A stretch of DNA of 64,000 bases from Chenopodium formosanum (GCA_024500155.1 CM044873.1:2485001-2549000), one strand, 5' to 3'. Positions 32,978 through 46,700 are shown, numbered from the stretch's first letter. Made by a program: numbers and translations. Notes: generated by a model not told the origin, from the letters alone.

Positions 32978-33651
32978 GTTTGGTAAATGCTTGATTTTGC
33001 TAACTTAATATCGAGGTGATCAATATGAGCTCAACCCGTGCAGTTTTAGACTCGTAGGGTGAATAAGGCTAGTTTTGTGTAACAAAAATTTTGTCCGTTG
33101 TTTAAGGCCGGTCCAACTTGAATATTGAATGAATTTGATGTATTTAAACACAATTTAAATTTTCTAATGTAAAAAATGTTTGGTGGATGTGGCAAAAAGT
33201 TATAATGAAACATAATGCCATAATGGCGCAATATTTGGCAAAAATCGCTTCCAATTGAACCATTCATCACCTTTATTTATCTGGACCAATTTTCATCTTG
33301 TTGTATGTCACATTCTATATGTTTTATCTTTGTACTATGAATAAGTCTATTTTGCTACGTAATACAAAGTCTTAGGTGTTGTTCGCTATCCCAGTTATGA
33401 AGTATATAAGAGTACAATTTCACTTCTTTATTGATATTGAAGAACCTTAATGAGTAAAAATTTCAATCTTGCAAAGTCATGCTAAATATGAAGTCTATAA
33501 TTCTATATTATATGTTTATGTGCAAATAAATATGCTTAATGTACAAGGTCTAAAGCTCTAAGCTACTACGGGACCACTACAAGCTAAAGTCCGTTTTCAA
33601 GTGTAAACATAGCATACATATTGAATGGGTAACATTCAATTTATATAAACT
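32978..33651. other. Intergenic DNA, remorin 3' side
   Basis: No gene seen. The part next to 33652 should be the remorin 3' UTR. Confidence 0.5.
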
Positions 33652-34006
33652 TTAAAACGGGTAACAGGTAGCACAATTTTTAGTTGATGAATTCAATCGA
33701 ATCATTCTACAAAACGAAGGGATTTTAGAAGTTGTTTTCGAAATAGCTTGACTTTCAGTATAATCATCATCGCCGGATATTATGTTTCTCATCTTCTCTG
33801 CTTTGATTTCAACTCTTCGTAATTTTCGCATGATCTTATCCATTGATGACGCTCTTTTCTTTTCCAACTTCTCCTGCAACATATATATTACAATTTGGGG
33901 TTACAACCTACATCAAGCTTAGGCAAGTAATTTCCCTCTATTGGTTCTCTTAAAATTAAGTATTACATACACTGACCCATTATTTTCCTCATTGTTTTTA
34001 TCATTT

Positions 34007-34039
<33 letters not shown>

Positions 34040-36366
34040 AACACCATGTGCAAACAATGTAGCTAGGTTGTAGCTAAGTCATTTAAAAGCAAGCAATTGC
34101 TTTAATTTGTTGCCTATATTTGAATTTGATCCATATGATTTTACAAGAACATGTGTAAAATAATTGTTATAGCTTAGTTAGTGTCCAATTGTTCCCTCCA
34201 TAAATTTATTTAAATGGAACATTCAAGCAGAAATTACTAACTTACCTCGAGTTTTTGAATAGCTGCCTCAGCTTTGGCTTTTTGTAGGTTTTCCCACGCA
34301 TTTATCCTAGCTTCCTTTCTCTCAAACCTATTTACAATAACCATCAGCATAAAAAGTATTGTTAAAATATTTACTGCCTATAAATATATGCAAATCAATT
34401 TGACGCACAATAACAATAATAACCAAGTTGTCCTCTGGATTTATTAAATGTGATTTTTCTTTTCTAATGCTTTAAGAGGCTAAAGAGATGATGATACAAA
34501 TTCAATCTCTAAATACATATGTCAATGCGAATTTGAGCGTTAGATTTTAATTGGATTTGCAAATTATTAATTAACAATGATCAATTCAATTCAATAAGAT
34601 TCAGAAAAATGTAACCTAGGATACTTGATACCTGAGCCAAAAAATCAATTTGGAGTGGCATAAGATGTACGGTGACACATTGAATTAAGCGTAATGAATA
34701 TATAAGGGGAAAATTCATACTTGGAAATTTTGTTGTCAACCTCTACGCATGTACTTGAATTCAAGTAATTGTCTCTATCATGGTAAGATCTTGAAGTACT
34801 TGTTTGCTTATCAACTTGTACATCCCTGACTTCAAAGTCCGGAATTTGGACATCCCGTTTAGATTCATTATGAAGTAATGGACGAGGAGACGTATTTGAA
34901 ATCGAAGATTTGGGACTTGAAATTACAGAAGTACTATTACTGTGACTTTCGGGGAACATTTGAGTTGCCATGTCTCTTCTTGAAATTGCTCGTTCAACTT
35001 CAGGTTCACCATTGTCATTTTCTTGTTCAAGATTGTTGTCTAGAACCTCATTGTGTTCACTAGTCAAGCCAACTTCGCCTATTTGATCTAATAAACAAAT
35101 TAAAAATGTTTTATTGTTACTTACAAATGCAACTTCAATAATGCAATAGTTGTCAATGTCTTTTAAAAAAAAAAAAAATTAGTATTTTTAGTTGAAATGC
35201 ATCAATTAAATTTCAAACTGTGTGCTAAATGAAAAGTTTGCCTTAAGCCTACAACAATCGTTCTCTTATTGCACATGTTAAAAAATTGATTTGTTTAAGT
35301 TTTTGGGATGGAAAAAATAAACACTAAACATTATGATAAGATTATTCCTATATTCTATTCCTCTCACAAGAGTCACAACTCACAAGCCTTATCTACATAA
35401 CAATGATTTAATTAAGCCTAACATGGGTGTTTGGTCATAGGTACCTCTCACAAACTTAAATCAATAAGACTTGCTAGCCTTAATTAACTCTGCCCCAAGA
35501 GTATGCCAAATTTCTCAATAATATCTTTAGTCATTTTCATTTCTTCTTATAACTCCCCTAAAACTTTGAAATTGGACAGTGTAGCACAGTAGCAAGTGTA
35601 CTAACTACAATAATGCATTATTTTACATTTACAGATTGCTACTTTGCTAGTTGCTAGTTTGCTACTATGCCACACCTTACTAAAAATTGATCAATAAATT
35701 AAAATTGCTTTCATACTCATACATGAATAAGGGATTACCTTGGGTAGGACTAGGCGGCCCGCTCCACGAGTCCATCCAATGAGTTCCATGCCCAGGGCAA
35801 GACCTCCGGGCTTCTTCACTTACACCATCGCCGCCTTCCATTGGCAATCTTTCTTCAAACCGGGCCGAAGCCAAGCCCGAAGGCTCAATCGTAAGCGAAT
35901 TCCTCCATCTACCACCATTTATAACTCCTACCCCCAACACAGGGGAGAAGCTATTATACCCACCACCATAGTATTCAGGCCCAACCGGGCCTAACGGGCC
36001 ACTCTTAGATTTGGCCCGCCTTTGGTGATGTGTAAGATGGACACCCGTCCTAGACCCGGCTCCAGGCCCATTCCCATAATAGCAATAATTACTATTAGTT
36101 GAAACATTTCCTAAACTAACAGGACTACAAATCCACCTCTCGGCATCCTCCCATTTAGAAGGCAACGTCCTACCACTACTAAATGGCATTAATGCTGCTG
36201 CCGCTACGTACTGGCGGTTACGATAGCTGGAGCGCGGAACTCGTTCCGAGCTCCACCCTTTCGGGATCCCGATACTTGGGTCATCATCCTCACCACACGG
36301 GGGCGTTTCCGGACTAGGAAACGTCCCCGAATAAGTACGAGAAGACATAAGCTTGCTATTAGCCAT
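33652..36366 (-). CDS. Remorin family protein with long N-terminus (4 exons)
   Basis: Exons 35739-36366, 34721-35087, 34246-34327 and 33652-33873 join in frame to 432 residues. Remorins are plant-specific plasma-membrane nanodomain scaffolds. The C-terminal remorin domain (about 332-408) shows KFERKEARINAWENLQKAKA, EAAIQKLE and EKLEKKRASSMDKI, a coiled-coil-forming helix. The tail is Cys-containing (CRMIRLNSSTKNCATCYPF), suited to the C-terminal membrane anchor and possible S-acylation. The N-terminal 330 residues are long and disordered, with SSGRTLPSKWEDAERWI near 62-78, a signature of the long remorins (groups 5/6). I start at MANSK (36364-36366); an in-frame TTG seven codons upstream is not a start. 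The group number is inferred. Confidence 0.9.
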
Positions 36367-37610
36367 TGCTAGTGTGTAGTGTAACAAACTTGCTTAGCCT
36401 CTCATTGTTGCTAGCTAATTGCTGAGTATGCTTATTTTATTTTTGGTTAAGGTAGTGTTTATATTTTGATGTTGTCTAACTTATTGTAAGGTTGTATATG
36501 TATTAACGATTGGACAGACCGATGGGAGTCGGTCCATGTTTTTGTCTAAATTCAAAGTTACAAGTTGGTGATAGTGAGATAATATTTGGAAATTTCTTAA
36601 TATGTGAACGAATATATATTAGCAATATACCTAGCTGTATGTATGTTTTTTGTTTTTATATGTATTATAAGGTGTGAACAAAGCAATAATTGAATTTTTC
36701 CACATGCTTGGTTGTTCTAAAAATATACACGAGGATTAAGTAGGAATTGCAGTGTATATTTATTAGATTGAGTGTGTCTAAATTATCCCCATATTATAAT
36801 TATTGACATTCTTGGATTCCTTTGAGGTACTACTACTTATGAAATGTCTATATCCTTAATTTAGCATAATTGTGTTTTTGAAATTCGAAACACTATTGAG
36901 ACAAATGAGAAGAGCACAATGATAAACTATTAGATGTACATGAAATTATAATTATTTTAATTATTTAATTTGAACTCCAATAATTTACATATCTATTTTG
37001 ATCTCCGAAATTATAATACAATATACACTAATACACTTATCTAATAGGTTTTTGTTTTCTATTTCTTTTTCCTTTTTGACATTAGTAAAAATTTGCATAA
37101 ACTAACGTTCACTAAATACTACATTTAAAGTGAGCAAGTTAAATATCTATAGTTGTCTTTACTCTTTAGAGACCAGTGCACAACCTACTAAACAAACAAA
37201 ATACATATATAAGTAATATAACGCAACAAATCACGAGGGTAGTATGCTCTTCTTGTGTCAATCATGGTTGAACTTTCCTCAGCTCATTTACACCAACTAA
37301 TAAGTTTCAATTTCATTGAGCCACGGTCATAATATAAGGGAGGCTTTATATGTTGAAAATGGATTAAAATTGATGGGGATAAATCATCATAAGAATGATA
37401 CAGGAAATTTTACATAAATGATTCAGGTTATCCCACGGTATATGTACCACTTGTTCCGGAATAGTTCATATTGGTTTTTAGTCCATTCCGTACGAAAATT
37501 TAGGAGCTGAGACAGAGGATGTGTGGTCTTGGTCTCTTGAACATAAGATACTATTCTCAATATATAGATGAAGATCGAATTAAGGGAAGGGAATGTATAA
37601 GACAGTCAGG
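36367..37610. other. Remorin upstream region
   Basis: AT-rich, with no open frame of interest. It should hold the remorin promoter. A purine-rich stretch and unassigned sequence run up to the hAT-type element. Confidence 0.45.
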
Positions 37611-37618
37611 CCTAATGA

Positions 37619-37820
37619 TAGAGGTGATCAACATTGGCCCGGTTCGATCCAGCCTGAAAATAGGACGGGTTTGGACAAGCATAAAAACGCATTTTTAGTT
37701 TAAAAGCCCGAATCCGCCCGAAAAGCCCGGGTTGGCCCGATAAACCTGCTACTTTTTACAAGTTTGAGCACGAGGAATTGTGTTAAGGTCCGGCCCGGCC
37801 CCGAATTTTGATCACCTCTA
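37619..37820. mobile_element. hAT-type MITE, 202 bp
   Basis: The termini are TAGAGGTGATCAACATT and its near-complement AATTTTGATCACCTCTA. A perfect 8-bp duplication CCTAATGA flanks the element (37611-37618 and 37821-37828). An 8-bp duplication with TAGNGGTG ends is characteristic of hAT transposons. The interior is rich in GCCCGG and CCCGAA motifs. Non-autonomous, apparently little eroded. Confidence 0.9.
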
Positions 37821-37828
37821 CCTAATGA

Positions 37829-38396
37829 GCAACATGTAGCACGGTATTAATTAGCTGGTGCTAATAAACTTCTACTGCAGTGTATTATTCTATACGTCAA
37901 ATACGTGTACAGTTCTAACAACTACGGTACGTAATAATAATATTGAAATACTTAGTATTAAATTAAATAATCCACAACATATAGGAGAGAGAAATAGTAT
38001 GCGCATGATATGATACTGGAAAATGTAGCAATGCAAACATGCATGTTTCAGCTGTGTGAATGGGATTGAACACTACACTTAGGTCAGCTAGGCGAACAGC
38101 CCCTTAGATTCCTTATATTTTAGGGTCTCGTGTTCTACTTTTATTCACACTACTGTGTTTGCATTCACCCAGAAATCAGAATCAATTACTCGTACTCTAT
38201 ATACTGTACAGTAGTATTTATTTCATTTTAAAAAAGTTTTACTACTTTATCTACTTTTTTTTTTCTTCAGATGCATCATTTGCGAAAACTCGGGAGTTGA
38301 AAGAGATAGAGAGAATAGTAGCTATAAATGAAAATGATGCATCTAATTTGAAACTTCCTTATTTAAAATGTGTTACATCTAAAAAGTGTTGGGGTT
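37829..38396. other. Intergenic DNA
   Basis: No gene supported. An 85-codon open frame near 38159-38416 runs into the LTR-like segment and shows no family features. TACTCGTA is at 38187. Confidence 0.45.
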
Positions 38397-38725
38397 ACAA
38401 TCCAAGTCCCACATGAAAAGAATAAGGAATAGAAGGCTTCCTCCGCAAGTCATCGCTTGAGAGTTTAAGGGAAAGATAAAGGAATCCCCCTACTCCCAAG
38501 CATTTTGTAGTTAATGGGGCTCGAGGGTGAGTTCCCCACCAACTCTACCAAAACTTCGTGAGAAGACTACCTTATAAGTAACCAGACTTTAACTAAGCTA
38601 CTATGAGGCTTTTTAGAAAGGTTCTCAATAAAAACAAATTTGGAAGACTAGGCCCAAAGCAAACACTATCATACTAATTTGAAATGTGCGTGCGCCCAAC
38701 AAGATGGGTGACCATGGGCCTAACA
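38397..38725. mobile_element. Probable solo LTR / TRIM remnant
   Basis: It begins TGTTGGGGTTACAATCCAAG followed by TCCCACAT and ends GGGCCTAACA, giving TG...CA ends with short inverted repeats (TGTT/AACA). Flanking 5-mers AAAAG and ATAAG differ by one base. AATCCAAGTCCCACAT is a common plant LTR start, and GATGGGTGACC near the end matches box C of 5S rRNA, as in Cassandra-type TRIMs. No internal region, so a solo LTR. The Cassandra link is tentative. Confidence 0.5.
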
Positions 38726-38879
38726 ATAAGAAACGGATAAAGTATTTAGTTCTTAGAAATAAATATACACACGTAAAGCCGTGAACTATAGAAAGTTTTT
38801 AAAAAGAAAAGTGTGTCAGTTGAAAAAAAAATTACAGAGTAATATTTTAATAAGTAATAACCTTGTATAATGCTTTGAA

Positions 38880-39644
38880 TGTAGAACTAATTCGAGTCAA
38901 CGAATTGGGTTTGGCTTAAAATTTGGGCCATTTGGTTTGAGTGGTTTGGTTTGATTGGGTCAGTACAAAATATGATAAATGGATCAAATCGGGTTGATTT
39001 TGGGGCGTTTTGGATGGTCGGGTTTTCCCCCAGTGACTCAAGTTTGGAATTGGGTTCGGTTGGATAACTGGGTCGGGTCAAGAATTAATAGGTCTACGGC
39101 TAGACTTGTTTATTTTCGACTTGACCCGAACCGTTTTCGTGGGTCTTGAACAAAAATTTATAACCTGTAACCCAAACACCCGAACGACCAAACCCTTTTA
39201 ACCCGTAATTTACGACTCGAACCCGACTCGCAAAAATACATTTATTTGAAAATCAATATCTTGTTTATTAATCGTGTTTAATCATATGTTTACCATCCGA
39301 CATTCATTTTTCTACGTCATTTATCCATCTCGCATTCTCAAACCCACACTAACAACCTCCTAAACCAATAATCGACTCACACAAATTGCATCTCCATAAC
39401 TCACATCACCATCATGTCACGTTGGCCTGACCTCTTCCTTCAATTTTGTGATATTATTTTAATTAAATTATCATCTTTTATTAGTTAGGAATTGACATAC
39501 TTTGGTGACGATTTGAATTATAAAGTTAGCATATAATAGCTAAAAAAATTGGTGATAATATTCGATTAAAAATTTTTTTTTAAAAAAAAGCAATATAAGC
39601 TTAAACATAAATTAAATAAAAAAAGTTGTTCTAAACCCGTTGGG
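38880..39644. other. Degenerate GGGTTGA/ACCCGAAC-rich sequence
   Basis: Variants of GGGTCAGG, TTGGGTTG and the inverse ACCCGAACC occur repeatedly, like the segment at 23070-23640. It is probably decayed non-autonomous transposon DNA; boundaries cannot be set. Confidence 0.35.
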
Positions 39645-39780
39645 TTGACCTGAACCTGAAACTTTGGGTCAGGGTTGAGCATTTCTTGACTTGTGGCCCG
39701 AAATGACTTGACCTGAACCTGAAACTTTGGGTCAGGGTTGAGCATTTCTTGACTTGTGGCCCGAAATGACTTGACCTGAA
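39645..39780 (+). repeat. Perfect 63-bp tandem duplication
   Basis: A 63-bp unit beginning TTGACCTGAACCTGAAACTT is present twice without a single difference (39645-39707 and 39708-39770), followed by the first ten bases of a third copy. Perfect identity in neutral DNA points to a recent duplication or an assembly artefact. Confidence 0.92.
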
Positions 39781-39833
39781 ATGACCCGTGATTCGGAGTG
39801 ACCCAACTCGATCAACCCGATTGACAGGTAAAA

Positions 39834-40025
39834 GGACCTGTTCTCTTCAGCTTAATTTCAGTTCAGTTCAATTCAGCTCCAATCAAATCAGTTCAGTTCA
39901 ACTCCAATCAATTCATTTCAGTTTTTAATTTCATTCTCTCATAAACAATTCAATTCAGCTCTATTTAATTCAGTTCAATTTAGCTCCAATCAGTACAAAT
40001 GTTTTCAGTAAATCATAACAAGCCC
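39834..40025. mobile_element. Tourist-like MITE (TTCAG family), decayed ends
   Basis: Left end GGACCTGTTCTC and right end AACAAGCCC followed by TAA match the family at 5066, with TTCAGTTCAGCTCC repeats inside. The left target triplet is not clear. It lies 680 bp upstream of the zeaxanthin epoxidase start. Confidence 0.7.
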
Positions 40026-40705
40026 TAAGTCTAACTGAATACTCCGTATTAATTTTTTAATGTGAAGTGAATAAGGTATTAAGGCCTAATTGTTCTAAAA
40101 CTCTACTAAAAACTGGTATATTACTTAATAAAGAAAAAAAATAACAAAAAAAAAAAAGAAAAAAAAAAAGAGTAGTTTAGAGAATAACACTCAACCAAAG
40201 CAACTAACCAATATCGATCACTTATTCCTTTTCTTAATATTTAATAAAAATCGTCTTATTAAAGTACTCGTACAAATTTCAAGTAATCAAGTTACAATTA
40301 GCACCACCACCTCCAACTTAATAGACAAATAACGTCAGTGGAGAACCACATAACGCTGGACTCCTTTGTCAAAGATTTTTGTCCATGGAGCCCTATGGTG
40401 ATGACACCTGTCCTCATTCTTGATCTCCCACTTAGATTTTGATTTTTGTGCACCAAATGAGTGCTTCACATTTGTACCTGTAATTGCTTTAATCACTTCA
40501 AAAAAAAATTAAAAATATCCATTTACTTATCAACTTCTTTACATAACTACTCTAATTACTTTTTCTTCCTCAAAAATTATAGTTTTGGTTGAATTTATTT
40601 TGACTTCCCAAATCATAATTTTCATCAAAGTTTCAAACTTTAATAAATTTTTGTAAAAAAAAAAACTCAGTGATTTTGATTTTTTATGTACAAGTGAAGT
40701 GAATT
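40026..40705. other. Zeaxanthin epoxidase upstream region
   Basis: It includes TACTCCGTA at 40040, interrupted A-tracts at about 40132-40170 and TACTCGTA at 40265. The promoter and leader of the epoxidase lie here, but no single TATA element is convincing. Confidence 0.45.
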
Positions 40706-43700
40706 ATGGCTTCAACTGTGATTTACAATTCATTAACAACCTCAACAACCGTTTTCTTAAGAACCCATTTACCAACAATAATCTCATCTTCAAACGATGA
40801 ACAACATCAACCTTCTTCATTGACATGCAACTGTAAATACTTGTTAAAAAAGTCAACTTTTAGTGGTCAAAGGAAGAAGAAAGACAACTATGTCAAGGCT
40901 ACAGCAGTGGCGGAGTCCTTTAAAACAACTCCGGCAGCCCAAAAAGAGGTTGCCGGAGAAAAAAAGCTCCGGATACTGGTGGCCGGAGGTGGGATCGGAG
41001 GGCTGGTGTTTGCGTTGGCGGCGAAGAAGAAGGGATTTGATGTGGTGGTATTTGAGAAGGATTTGAGTGCAATTAGAGGAGAAGGGCAATACAGGGGACC
41101 AATTCAGATACAGAGTAATGCGTTGGCTGCTTTGGAAGCAATTGATATGGATGTTGCTGAGAAAGTTATGGCTGCTGGTTGTGTTACTGGTGATCGGATT
41201 AATGGTCTTGTTGATGGGGTTTCTGGTAATTGGTAAGTCCTTCTTTTTTTTTTATATTTTATTTTATTTTTGTGTTTGGTTTTTGTTTATTTTTGCTGAA
41301 TTTAATTTGTAAGTTATTTCTGTGTTTTATTACCCACTTTTGTTGTTTTTATTTACGCATGTTTTATCGCACACTTTTAATGTAATAAATCTATTAATAA
41401 TAACAATCGTTTTAAACTTTTAATGCTTCCTTCCGTAAACATTGGTTGTAACGAATTGATGGTCTCTAATTTACATGTGACACGTTTTTTATCGCCTGTA
41501 TTTTAAAGTCACATAATTGAATTAGATGAATTAATAATTTCATTACTTATAAGAGTTATAACATTATTGTACGAGTACATTGAATAGTATATGAAGATTC
41601 TGAACTAATTGGATGTTGGTGTAGTGGTGATTGGAAATACACTTAGTAGGAAGGACCTGTGTTCGATCCCTCGCAACAACAATGGGAGGGGATTAGAACC
41701 TAACCACCCACAACTGATCCTAAAATCCGGATTAGCCCAAGGGTGAACCGGGTGGAATACCAAAAAAAAACATTGAATAGTATCTGAAAACTTTGTCAAT
41801 TGTTCTAGAAGGCAGGCCGGGTTGCTGTTTACCAGGCAGCCGAGCTCTGCAATGGTGGATTTACGCCTTGGATTGACCATTAGGCCCTATCGTTGTTGAT
41901 AAAAGTCCGGGTAGATTACCTATTATAGGGAGGGTTGAGGGTGGGAGCGTGTGATGTATTTTACTAATTTGCATTTGCACACGTTTTCATGTAGAGATGC
42001 TTATTCTACTAGATTATGTGCTTTGAGCGATGGTACATGTAAATGATGTACAAGTTTGGTCGATCAGGTACTGCAAATTCGATACCTTCACTCCTGCAGT
42101 GGAGCGGGGTCTTCCTGTCACTAGAGTCATAAGCCGTATGACACTGCAACAAATTCTTGCTCAAGCAGTGGGAGAAGAAGTGATTATGAATGAGAGTAAT
42201 GTTGTGAATTTTAAGGATGATGGAACCAAGGTATTTTGGGAACATAAAAACGTACCTTTTTTTCTATGATTGTGAGTAGGCTTGGACATTTGATAAGCAT
42301 TGCCATTTCGTCTTCAATTCTTGAATATCTTATTCAGTTATTTGGGTAAGTGTATCTTTTGATTTCTGAATTTGTTATGCCGAACAGGTTACTGTGATGC
42401 TTGACAATGGCCAGAGTTATGAAGGAGATCTCCTAGTTGGAGCTGATGGAATATGGTCAAAGGTAATTCAATCTTGTGAATTCCGAAGTCTTGTCTCACA
42501 AAATTTATAAGAATTAGAAATGTGTTTATGCAGATTTCTCATTTCTGTGTTCTTTCCGGATTAAAATTGACATGTTTCCTTCCCTTATGGGCTAGGTGAG
42601 GACAAACTTGTTTGGGCATACAGACGCTGTTTACTCAGGATACACTTGTTACACAGGCATTGCAGATTATGTGCCAGCAGATATTGAATCTGTAGGGTAT
42701 GTTCTATTTACTATATATAAGCTTCTATCTCGTGGTTCCTTCATGTTTAGTAAATCAATACTCTATCAAGCATCGCCGCTTCTTTAAAAACATTACTGTA
42801 GAAAGGAGAAAGATGTGATCAACCAGTTGCTTCTTGCTCCAACATAAGCGTAGAAGCTCAATAGATTTCATAGGCCAACATTTTTCTTACCTCACCAGGT
42901 ATCGAGTGTTTCTGGGGCACAAACAGTACTTTGTATCGTCAGATGTGGGTGCAGGCAAGATGCAGTGGTATGCATTTTACAAGGAAGATCCTGGAGGTGC
43001 TGATCAGCCCAATGGTAACTACTAATTCAGTTTCTCTTGCATTCCAGGTTGTATTTGTTACATGAAGAAGTATAACTTAGTATGCTCAGCTCATGTTCTC
43101 AATGTACAAGTCATTGCATAGCTTATAGTGAATAAACTATCAGCATTACACTATAGTACCAATTTGGAGATCCCACTTAGTGCAGAATCAACTAGATATA
43201 TTCTAAGTATAACCTGTCTTGCAGGTAAAAAACAAAGGTTGTTTAAAATGTTTGAGGGATGGTGTGACAAAGTAATTGATCTTATCGATGCTACTGGTGA
43301 AGAGGCTATTCTTCGACGTGACATTTACGACAGACCACCAAGTTTTACCTGGGGGAAGGGTCGTGTAACTTTATTGGGTGACTCGATACATGCTATGCAG
43401 CCCAATTTGGGACAAGGAGGATGCATGGCCATCGAGGTAAAATTGATTTGTAGCTTACTGAACAAAGGAGCCAAATCCATTGGCCAAAGTGAACTTGTTT
43501 TGTGCAGCTAAAATAAATTTTCTTGGTTGTATATGATTTTTTTTATACAGGACAGCTATGGGCTGGCTCTTGAGCTGGAGAAAGCATGGCGTAAGAGTGT
43601 TGAATCTGGAGCACCAATTGATGTTGTTTCCTCGCTAAAGAGGTAAGAGCATTTTTAAAAGAATAGCAAGCATAACGCAATTCCAATATTGCAGTTGAAG

Positions 43701-46700
43701 TCATCTATTGTAATGTACAGTCAATCCCCCCTATAATATCTCTAAAGAGTATATTTTTCTAACTTTTTTTTTAAAACCCCCTATTTTGTAATTTTCGACG
43801 ATGGTGAGAGCCGTGAGACCCTCGTTTCAATATGCAATAGATGTGATGTATTACAGTGTCAAAGCTGTTAAGCACACTGTTGAATAATCGTGATATGACT
43901 TGTATCTGAATTAACTTTAACTTACTCTGAAATAGTCCTGATATTTTGATCAACATGTATGAAATTGAATATTGAACAGAACAAATTTCTTATAAGATGT
44001 CTGGGAGTAATTATGATTCAGAATTTTGTGATCTTGGATTATGGTTGGGTATATGTCTAATATGATATCTACAATACATTTGTTGCTATCCTTTGTCAGT
44101 TATGAGGGAGCTCGAAGAATTCGAGTAGGCATAATTCATGGATTGGCTAGAATGGCGGCAATTATGGCAACAACTTACAAAGCATATCTAGGTGTAGGAC
44201 TTGGTCCGTTGTCGGTAAGAACTCTGCTCCCTGAAGTTAGTTATTGACTTAATTCATCATGCAGTGCCATTCGGTAACTTGATTCTTGCAATTTGCAGTT
44301 TTTGACAAAATTCAAGATACCTCACCCAGGAAGGGTTGGTGGTCGTGTTTTCATCACCCCAGCAATGCCTCTAATGCTGAATTGGGTTTTAGGCGGTAAC
44401 AGGTTAGTAATTTTAACTTATTACTAATCTGAGAGCCTATGGCATAATAAGTAGTCTTTCCTCTGAAAACTAGCTTGTTCTTACATTCCTTGTGCCTATA
44501 ATCTCCACAATATTGTCAAAGTCCTCAAATCTATTAACGGAATAAAGATGGTTAATTTTCCTTACCTGTTGGCTATGTTATTACTATGATTTGGGTGCTT
44601 TTCTCAGACATGTAAGTATCCAAACTTTGCCTTTTTGTCAGTTATAGGCTGTCAGGAGTTTATGTAAAGTTTTAGTCTAATTAAAAGTTTGTCCATTAGT
44701 CCATACTCCGTACTCTTGTTAGACTATCAGAGATCCAACATGAGTATTTGCGGTGAGATAAAGAGATTGAGTAGCATAGCCTATACGGATGCACATGTTT
44801 TTCTTCTGCTTTTCCTTATAAGTAACAAAAGAAAATCCAAGAGGCCTGGGACATGTTTCTGGATCCCTGATTGATCTCCACGCATTTTATTGAAAGCCAG
44901 CAAGTAGTACGAGTACATTTTTTTTTGGTTTCATATATGCATTTTAATTGATAGAAAAGCTTATGAAAAATTAGCTTTCCCTTTCGTCATATAGTGGTTT
45001 GTCCAATGCTTCAAACACGTATGAGTAATAGATTATAATCATACTCTCCTATTCCCCTTCTGCAGTGAAAAACTTGAAGGAAGAATACCACAATGCAGAT
45101 TGTCTGAAAAAGTAAGTATGGAAGAGCACCACAAACTTGTTCCTTGTACTAATACATTGCAATTTTTTCCCCTATTTTTTAATGTGCCACACACTCAGCA
45201 CTTATTTATTTTAAAAATAAATTTAAGGCAAACGACCAACTACAAAGATGGTTTGAGGACGATGATGCCTTGGAGCGTGCTCTTAATGGAGAGTATGTCA
45301 AGTAACCCTGCATTTTTTCTTCTATCTGATTTGTTAGAATGTATTCATAAACAACTAGTAAATTTCCTTGTACTTCTTGTTCGCAGATGGATTCTCCTCC
45401 CTCAAGGAAATGTCGCCGAATCTTTGAAACCTATTTGTTTGAGTAGAAAGGAAGACGAGCCATGTATAATTGGGTATGCTCCTTATCTCTTCTTAGAGTT
45501 CAACTCACTTCATAAAGGAGAGTTTAGATTGGATATATGACTATTTTTCATCAGCTTGGCTATGTACATTTAATTTGGGTCATAACACCCAAAACCTTTA
45601 AGGGCATTTTAAAATCCTCTTACTAGCTACATACAGTACATGGTTTTGAAGCCAAAATTTTTTAATTGTTGGTAGACAATAATAAAAGATGGTAATGGTT
45701 ATGAGAGAGTGTGTGATTTTGCACTCAACTTTTGTGCCAAAGTTCATGGTGATACCATTTTATCTCCAAGTATGTGCCTTTTTCGCAAATTCATTTCCAC
45801 ATCTAAACTAAAAATGTGTGTAAAAGGAAATCAAAGAAGAAAAACACATACTTGATGCTCCGTACTCATTATACTGCCTACCAAAAGGGTCGGTAGAGTA
45901 CTATATGCATAATATTCATTGCTGTAAGATTGTTATTCACTTACTCTATATTTTTTCATAAATTTGTTTCTTTTTTACATGTTAGGAGAGCATCTCATAA
46001 GGATTCCTCCGATATGTCAGTAGCTGTGTCTTCACCTCAGGTACTAAACTTTCATTCTTTGCCTCCAATCTCTCTTATTTGAAAATTTCACCTTTGTTCT
46101 TCAGTAGTGTGTCGTTGATCTTGTTCTCATATCTCTCAACTCAGGTTTCAGAAAGACATGCTCAAATCAGCTGCAAGGACGGAGCATATTACTTGACAGA
46201 TTTGCGTAGTGAACATGGAACATGGATCACAGAGTAAGTTGATTACTGGAATATAATTACAGTGGCCTGAGAATTCTTCCCTCCACCGAGTGCATACTGA
46301 CTCTATTGTGTTTTTTCTCCCAGTAATGATGGCCGACGTTATAGAGTACCTCCTAATTTTCCTACAAGATTTCATCCGTCAGATATCATTGAATTTGGGT
46401 CTGACAAAAAGGTGCTGCAGAAATCCTCCCCTTCTCCATATATACTACTATCTCCCCATCTTACACAAGTGTCAGTAAATGAGTTTTCAGTCCTAAGATT
46501 ATGATAATATTGGAGTTTTGTGATAATACAGGGATAAAACTTCTCATTAATTATGAAAATATATCCCAACTTCTATAGATATTATATTATACATAATAAT
46601 TTCTTAACAGATTAAAACACTAATAATTAGGAAAAACCGAAAAAACACAGTTTTGATCCATAAGTTTTATTCAGCAAATTTCTTTTTCTGTTGATAAAAA

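Noticed and set aside
36367..36387. Seven extra codons before the remorin MANSK start
   Set aside because: The first codon is TTG, not ATG, and remorin starts of this group fit MANSK.
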